From contig JAMPKV010000002.1 in the NCBI GenBank assembly GCA_039962225.1, forward strand, positions 515,217 through 579,216: DNA of 64,000 nt, read 5' to 3'. A model generated the notes under the pieces. The model made no database searches and was not told where the DNA came from. It was given only the letters and a program-made list of their open reading frames with translations. The stretch is from Microcoleus sp. AS-A8 (GTDB lineage: Bacteria; Cyanobacteriota; Cyanobacteriia; Cyanobacteriales; Coleofasciculaceae). Made by a program: the position numbers and the translations under genes. Of the stretch, positions 61,150-64,000 are shown piece after piece. The number at the start of each line of letters is the position of its first letter. Position 1 is the first letter of the stretch.

Positions 61150-63205
61150 TTACTAAAATAAAAAATACGTTTTCTAATTCTTTCTCAAATCGCCAAGTCT
61201 TGACCAGATCGGGATGCTCCAAAACCAGAGATTTGGCAATAATCATATCCGGTTTAACTGATTTGGCCTTTGATACCACTTCGTCGCTAGTAAATGCCTC
61301 AACTACACTGTAGCCTTTAGCCTGTAGGACATCAGCCAGCGCCTTGGCGGCTGATACATTTTCATCCACGACTAGAATTTTCTTCGTTGAGGTTCCCTGA
61401 GAAACCAATACATCAATTTCTTTGAGCAGCGCTTCTGTATCAATGGGCTTAGCTAAATATTTGTCCGCACCGAGACGATAGCCCCTTTCCTCTTCGCCTA
61501 CAATGGACAGGATAATAATGGGAATTTCCCTAGTGTCAGGATTATTTTTAAGTATAGCCGCTACATCAAACCCACTCATTTGAGGCATGACGACATCCAA
61601 AATAATCAGGTCTGGGCTTTTTATCCTTACCTGTGTAATGGCATCCATCCCGTCTTTCGCTTCCCTGACAATATACCCCTCGGCTTCGAGTTGTTCTCTG
61701 AGCAATTGGCGAATTGGTGCCTCATCATCCACAACCAGAATAGTTTTATTCTGTTGAGCTGGTGGCAGCATGTTAGTGACTACAGGTTCTTTAAGTTGCC
61801 TTATCGTCATGTCTAGATCGATTTTATTTAACTCAACCGTTGTTCCTGCATTGATAGGTAAAGTGAACGAGAAATTACTTCCCTTTCCCAGTTCACTTTC
61901 GACCCAAATTGTGCCGCCATGGTGCTCCACAATCTGTTTGCAGATTGGCAACCCAAGACCTGTACCCTTGGGTTTATCTGTTAGAGTGTTGCCGATTTGC
62001 CTAAATTGCTCAAATACTTGCGATCGGTCAGTCTCTGCAATACCAATACCACTATCGATGATACTGACGGTGATCGCATGATCTGTTCTCCTGACCCTAC
62101 AGGTTACAAAACCTTTTTCCGTAAACTTGATGGCATTGGAAATTAAATTAATTACAACCTGTACTAACCTGTCGCGATCGCCCAGAATCTCAGGCAATTC
62201 TTCTTCAAGCTCTATAAAAAGTTTAAGCCTTTTCGCCTCAAACAGAGCTGATGTAGCAGCGGTTGCCTGCTCAATGATTTGAGTAACCGAGATTGGCTCT
62301 GGCTTCCACTCTACTCTTCCTGCCTCTAACTTGGCTAGGTCGAGGACATCATTAATTAACGTGGTTAGCCTCTCTCCTTCAGAAACAATGATGTCAATAT
62401 TGTCTCCTACCTGCTTGATTGCCTTTTGAATCTTTTTGTCTTCTGTAGTAATTTCAGGAAAGATAACGCTATCTAGTTTTTTCTTAATAATCTTGGCAAA
62501 ACCGATTACAGACGTTAGGGGTGTCCGCAGTTCATGAGATACCATAGACAAAAAATCTGATTTAGCACGATTGGCAACTTCAGCGGCTTCTTTTGCCTGT
62601 TGCAAAGCTTCCTCAGTCCTTACACGCTCAGCAATTTCAGCTTTCAGTAATTCATTGGCTTTGGCTAATGCTGCTGTGCGTTCCTGAACCTTAATTTCTA
62701 ATTGACCGTGTGCATGGCGTAGCAACTCTTCAGCACGTTGCCGCGATTTGATTTCGGTTTCTAGTTCAATGTTTGTCGTTTCAAGTTGTTTAGCTTGTCG
62801 TTTCACCTGGGCCGTTTTCTTATGGAGAGAGACAAACACGGCAACTTTCGATATTAATATTTCCGGCTCAACTGGTTTGAACAGATAGTCCACCGCACCT
62901 AGGGAATAACCTCTAGCTACATGGGTGTCGCTGCGATTGATGGCGGTGATAAAAATAATAGGGGTATATTGCGATCGCGGTCGTTGTCGAATCAGTGTCG
63001 CCGTCTCAAATCCATCCATCCCTGGCATCTGAACGTCCAGCAGAATCACCGCAAAATCCTGATTCAGCAGACATCTCAAGGCTTCCATACCTGATGTAGC
63101 TTTTACCAAGTTTTGACCGAGACTATCTAGTATCGCTTCTAGAGCCACCAGATTTTCTGGATGGTCGTCAACCATTAGGATATTAGCGTTCAGTTCGGGC
63201 TGCAT
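61115..63205 (-). CDS. Hybrid response regulator / histidine kinase with three receivers
   Basis: A 696-residue protein. The first receiver (5-125) has D57 in [12 protein letters not shown] coiled coil precedes the HisKA domain, with H224 in [10 protein letters not shown]. The HATPase domain has N357 (NLISNAIKF) and GTGLGLP. A second receiver (487-600) has D537 in [11 protein letters not shown] third receiver-like domain starts at about 607 ([11 protein letters not shown]), but its phosphoacceptor position reads IIAKS, so it has no Asp. It is the first gene of the signalling operon. The function of the degenerate receiver is probably structural or inhibitory. Confidence 0.92.
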   Translation of the reverse strand: MQPELNANILMVDDHPENLVALEAILDSLGQNLVKATSGMEALRCLLNQDFAVILLDVQMPGMDGFETATLIRQRPRSQYTPIIFITAINRSDTHVARGYSLGAVDYLFKPVEPEILISKVAVFVSLHKKTAQVKRQAKQLETTNIELETEIKSRQRAEELLRHAHGQLEIKVQERTAALAKANELLKAEIAERVRTEEALQQAKEAAEVANRAKSDFLSMVSHELRTPLTSVIGFAKIIKKKLDSVIFPEITTEDKKIQKAIKQVGDNIDIIVSEGERLTTLINDVLDLAKLEAGRVEWKPEPISVTQIIEQATAATSALFEAKRLKLFIELEEELPEILGDRDRLVQVVINLISNAIKFTEKGFVTCRVRRTDHAITVSIIDSGIGIAETDRSQVFEQFRQIGNTLTDKPKGTGLGLPICKQIVEHHGGTIWVESELGKGSNFSFTLPINAGTTVELNKIDLDMTIRQLKEPVVTNMLPPAQQNKTILVVDDEAPIRQLLREQLEAEGYIVREAKDGMDAITQVRIKSPDLIILDVVMPQMSGFDVAAILKNNPDTREIPIIILSIVGEEERGYRLGADKYLAKPIDTEALLKEIDVLVSQGTSTKKILVVDENVSAAKALADVLQAKGYSVVEAFTSDEVVSKAKSVKPDMIIAKSLVLEHPDLVKTWRFEKELENVFFILVNDEESSESNKS

Positions 63206-63273
63206 ATCTTCATGAGGGGCGAAAGTTACATTCTCATCCTCATCCGCGCCTGGGAAGATGTCAAAGCTAACCG

Positions 63274-63301
63274 ATTTTGGATTTTGGATTTTGAGATTTT
63301 G
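63274..63301. repeat. ATTTTGG heptamer run in intergenic DNA
   Basis: About four imperfect heptamers (ATTTTGG, ATTTTGG, ATTTTGA, GATTTTG). This is the intergenic counterpart of the in-frame runs within the AAA-fusion gene and recJ. Confidence 0.7.
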
Positions 63302-63406
63302 AATTGATCCGTCCTCGCCTGAGCCGGCTTGAGGATTTTAATGGCAAGGATTAGGCTGCTTTTTAGTAATTAATTTAAATGATGGGCGAATATCCCCAAA
63401 AACTCA

Positions 63407-63435
63407 GTGAACCAGGTAAAGGTTACCTGGTTCAC
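63407..63435. promoter_or_regulatory. Perfect 13-bp inverted repeat
   Basis: GTGAACCAGGTAA and its exact complement flank AGG. The arms form a 29-base perfect hairpin or two-fold symmetric DNA site about 200 bases upstream of the kinase operon start. No T run follows, so it is not an intrinsic terminator. It could be an operator or an RNA stem. Confidence 0.6.
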
Positions 63436-63888
63436 GCACAAGTTATTCAATACAGTATACAACTAGGGTTTACAGATGCTTACAGCCTTCACTAAACAGT
63501 CTTGAGTATTCCTCCGTTTATCGGTTTTCAGTTTGGTTTGGCTCTCTGCTTTAACCGCATTGTTAGCTACTCATTGCTGAACTTTATACATCAGCTAGGC
63601 CACAAGTTAAGTTAAAACACGCGCCGTCCTTCTTTTATCTTTCTACCAAGCTCTAGTAAGCTGTAAGTGGCTCAGGGCAGGAGGCACAACCCCAAATCCC
63701 GATTTATTTCTGTGCCTACTATCAAGATATCAAGTCTTTTCAATACAGGCTATACCCTGTTACATAAATTTGTTTAACTTAGGATAAAGGTGTAGTAGGT
63801 GCGATTCGTTCCGTCGAAATAAGTAGCCATATTTAGGGATGACGGACTTGGTAAATGAGGCGCAAGCCATCAGAACCATGATAACTGA

Positions 63889-64000
63889 ATGACCATGAGG
63901 GTGTAAGACCCTCCCTCCAGGTGCAGGAGTGAAAGCATCGCCCCCTCGGAAGCGACTAGTCATCAATCCGAGAAGCGGGGTGAAAAGGTGGCAATACTGG
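63889..64000 (+). ncRNA. Probable HEARO/omega RNA of an IscB-type element (truncated by window end)
   Basis: The sequence folds into nested stems: GAGGGT/ACCCTC (63897-63913), CTCC/GGAG (63915-63929), and an outer CCCC/GGGG (63941-63944 and 63977-63980) enclosing CTCGGA/TCCGAG (63945-63972). The wording (GTGTAAGAC, GGTGCAGGAGTGAAAGC, GAAGCGACTAGTCATCAA) recalls the cyanobacterial HEARO RNAs found directly upstream of HNH endonuclease iscB genes, now known as omega RNAs with a 5' guide. ATGA tetramers, the described insertion site, occur just upstream. The iscB gene itself would start beyond the window. Confidence 0.6.

Larger units (their letters stand above)
63206..63888. other. Intergenic region upstream of the kinase operon
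   Basis: No supported gene. It holds the ATTTTGG heptamers (63274-63301), a perfect inverted repeat at 63407-63435, and the promoter region of the kinase operon. Frames in this stretch on the minus strand are shadows of the structured sequence at 63889-64000. Confidence 0.45.

Noticed and set aside
63760..63966. 68-residue minus-strand frame near the right edge
   Set aside because: It lies over the structured sequence interpreted as an omega RNA and has no coding character.

Overview
The window is a stretch of chromosome from a cyanobacterium, probably a filamentous one of the Microcoleus/Coleofasciculus/Allocoleopsis type. The basis is the very frequent HIP1 palindrome GCGATCGC, genes for Psb28, CrtD, an NhaS3-type antiporter, a cyanobacterial-order Mrp operon and a plastid-type PAP/fibrillin protein, many stand-alone signalling proteins, and abundant intergenic heptanucleotide repeats. 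The genus is an inference. No rRNA, tRNA or CRISPR array was seen.

Layout. 0.4-4.4 kb: seven-gene Mrp cation/proton antiporter operon (C-D-E-F-G-A-B). 4.5-9 kb: an uncharacterised possible HEPN-like protein, an NhaS3-like antiporter, remnants of a P-type ATPase, a 57-residue protein and a DCC-family thiol protein. 9-13.3 kb: nitroreductase plus GntR regulator, dienelactone hydrolase, and a ribosomal-protein-S1-like protein whose stop codon abuts a TnpB insertion element (13.25-14.5 kb). 14.6-19.5 kb: ROK sugar kinase, carotenoid desaturase CrtD, M16 peptidase, fructosamine kinase. 19.7-19.9 kb: a 32-unit heptanucleotide array. 20-29.7 kb: NERD-helicase, isochorismatase-type hydrolase, MpaB-like oxygenase, DUF4139 protein, MetF-like reductase, TrpS, Psb28, MoaB. 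30-36 kb: a stand-alone protease-prodomain-like protein divergent from a PrcA-type subtilase, CtpB-type protease, YdcF-like protein, DsbA-like protein. 36-46.3 kb: RecJ, FKBP isomerase, FHA-GAF-cyclase, Ser/Thr kinase and an unusual cNMP/AAA/polyferredoxin fusion, with three copies of a roughly 90-nt terminator-bearing element between them. 46.4-48.2 kb: gene debris (Uma2/NACHT-like and DUF29-like remnants). 48.3-59.1 kb: PD-(D/E)XK nuclease, PAP/fibrillin, DUF3134, glycosyltransferase-TPR, peptidoglycan-binding protein, FtsH, sterol-desaturase-family enzyme, two GlsB-type membrane proteins, glutathione transferase. 59.3-63.2 kb: a minus-strand signalling operon (hybrid histidine kinase, GAF-cyclase, response regulator). 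63.9-64.0 kb: a highly structured sequence resembling an IscB-associated HEARO/omega RNA that runs off the window end.

Functional themes are ion homeostasis (Mrp, NhaS3-like), photosystem and membrane protein quality control (Psb28, FtsH, Ctp, PrcA-type), and second-messenger/phospho signalling (two class III cyclases, an FHA domain beside a Ser/Thr kinase, a phosphorelay). RNA-guided nuclease transposons (TnpB inside the window, a probable IscB element at its edge) and interspersed repeats, some inserted in frame within genes, are the main mobile and plastic elements. The most unusual items are the three-copy terminator element, the probable omega RNA at the right edge, the stand-alone prodomain protein, and the AAA-fusion protein that has lost its Walker B acids.
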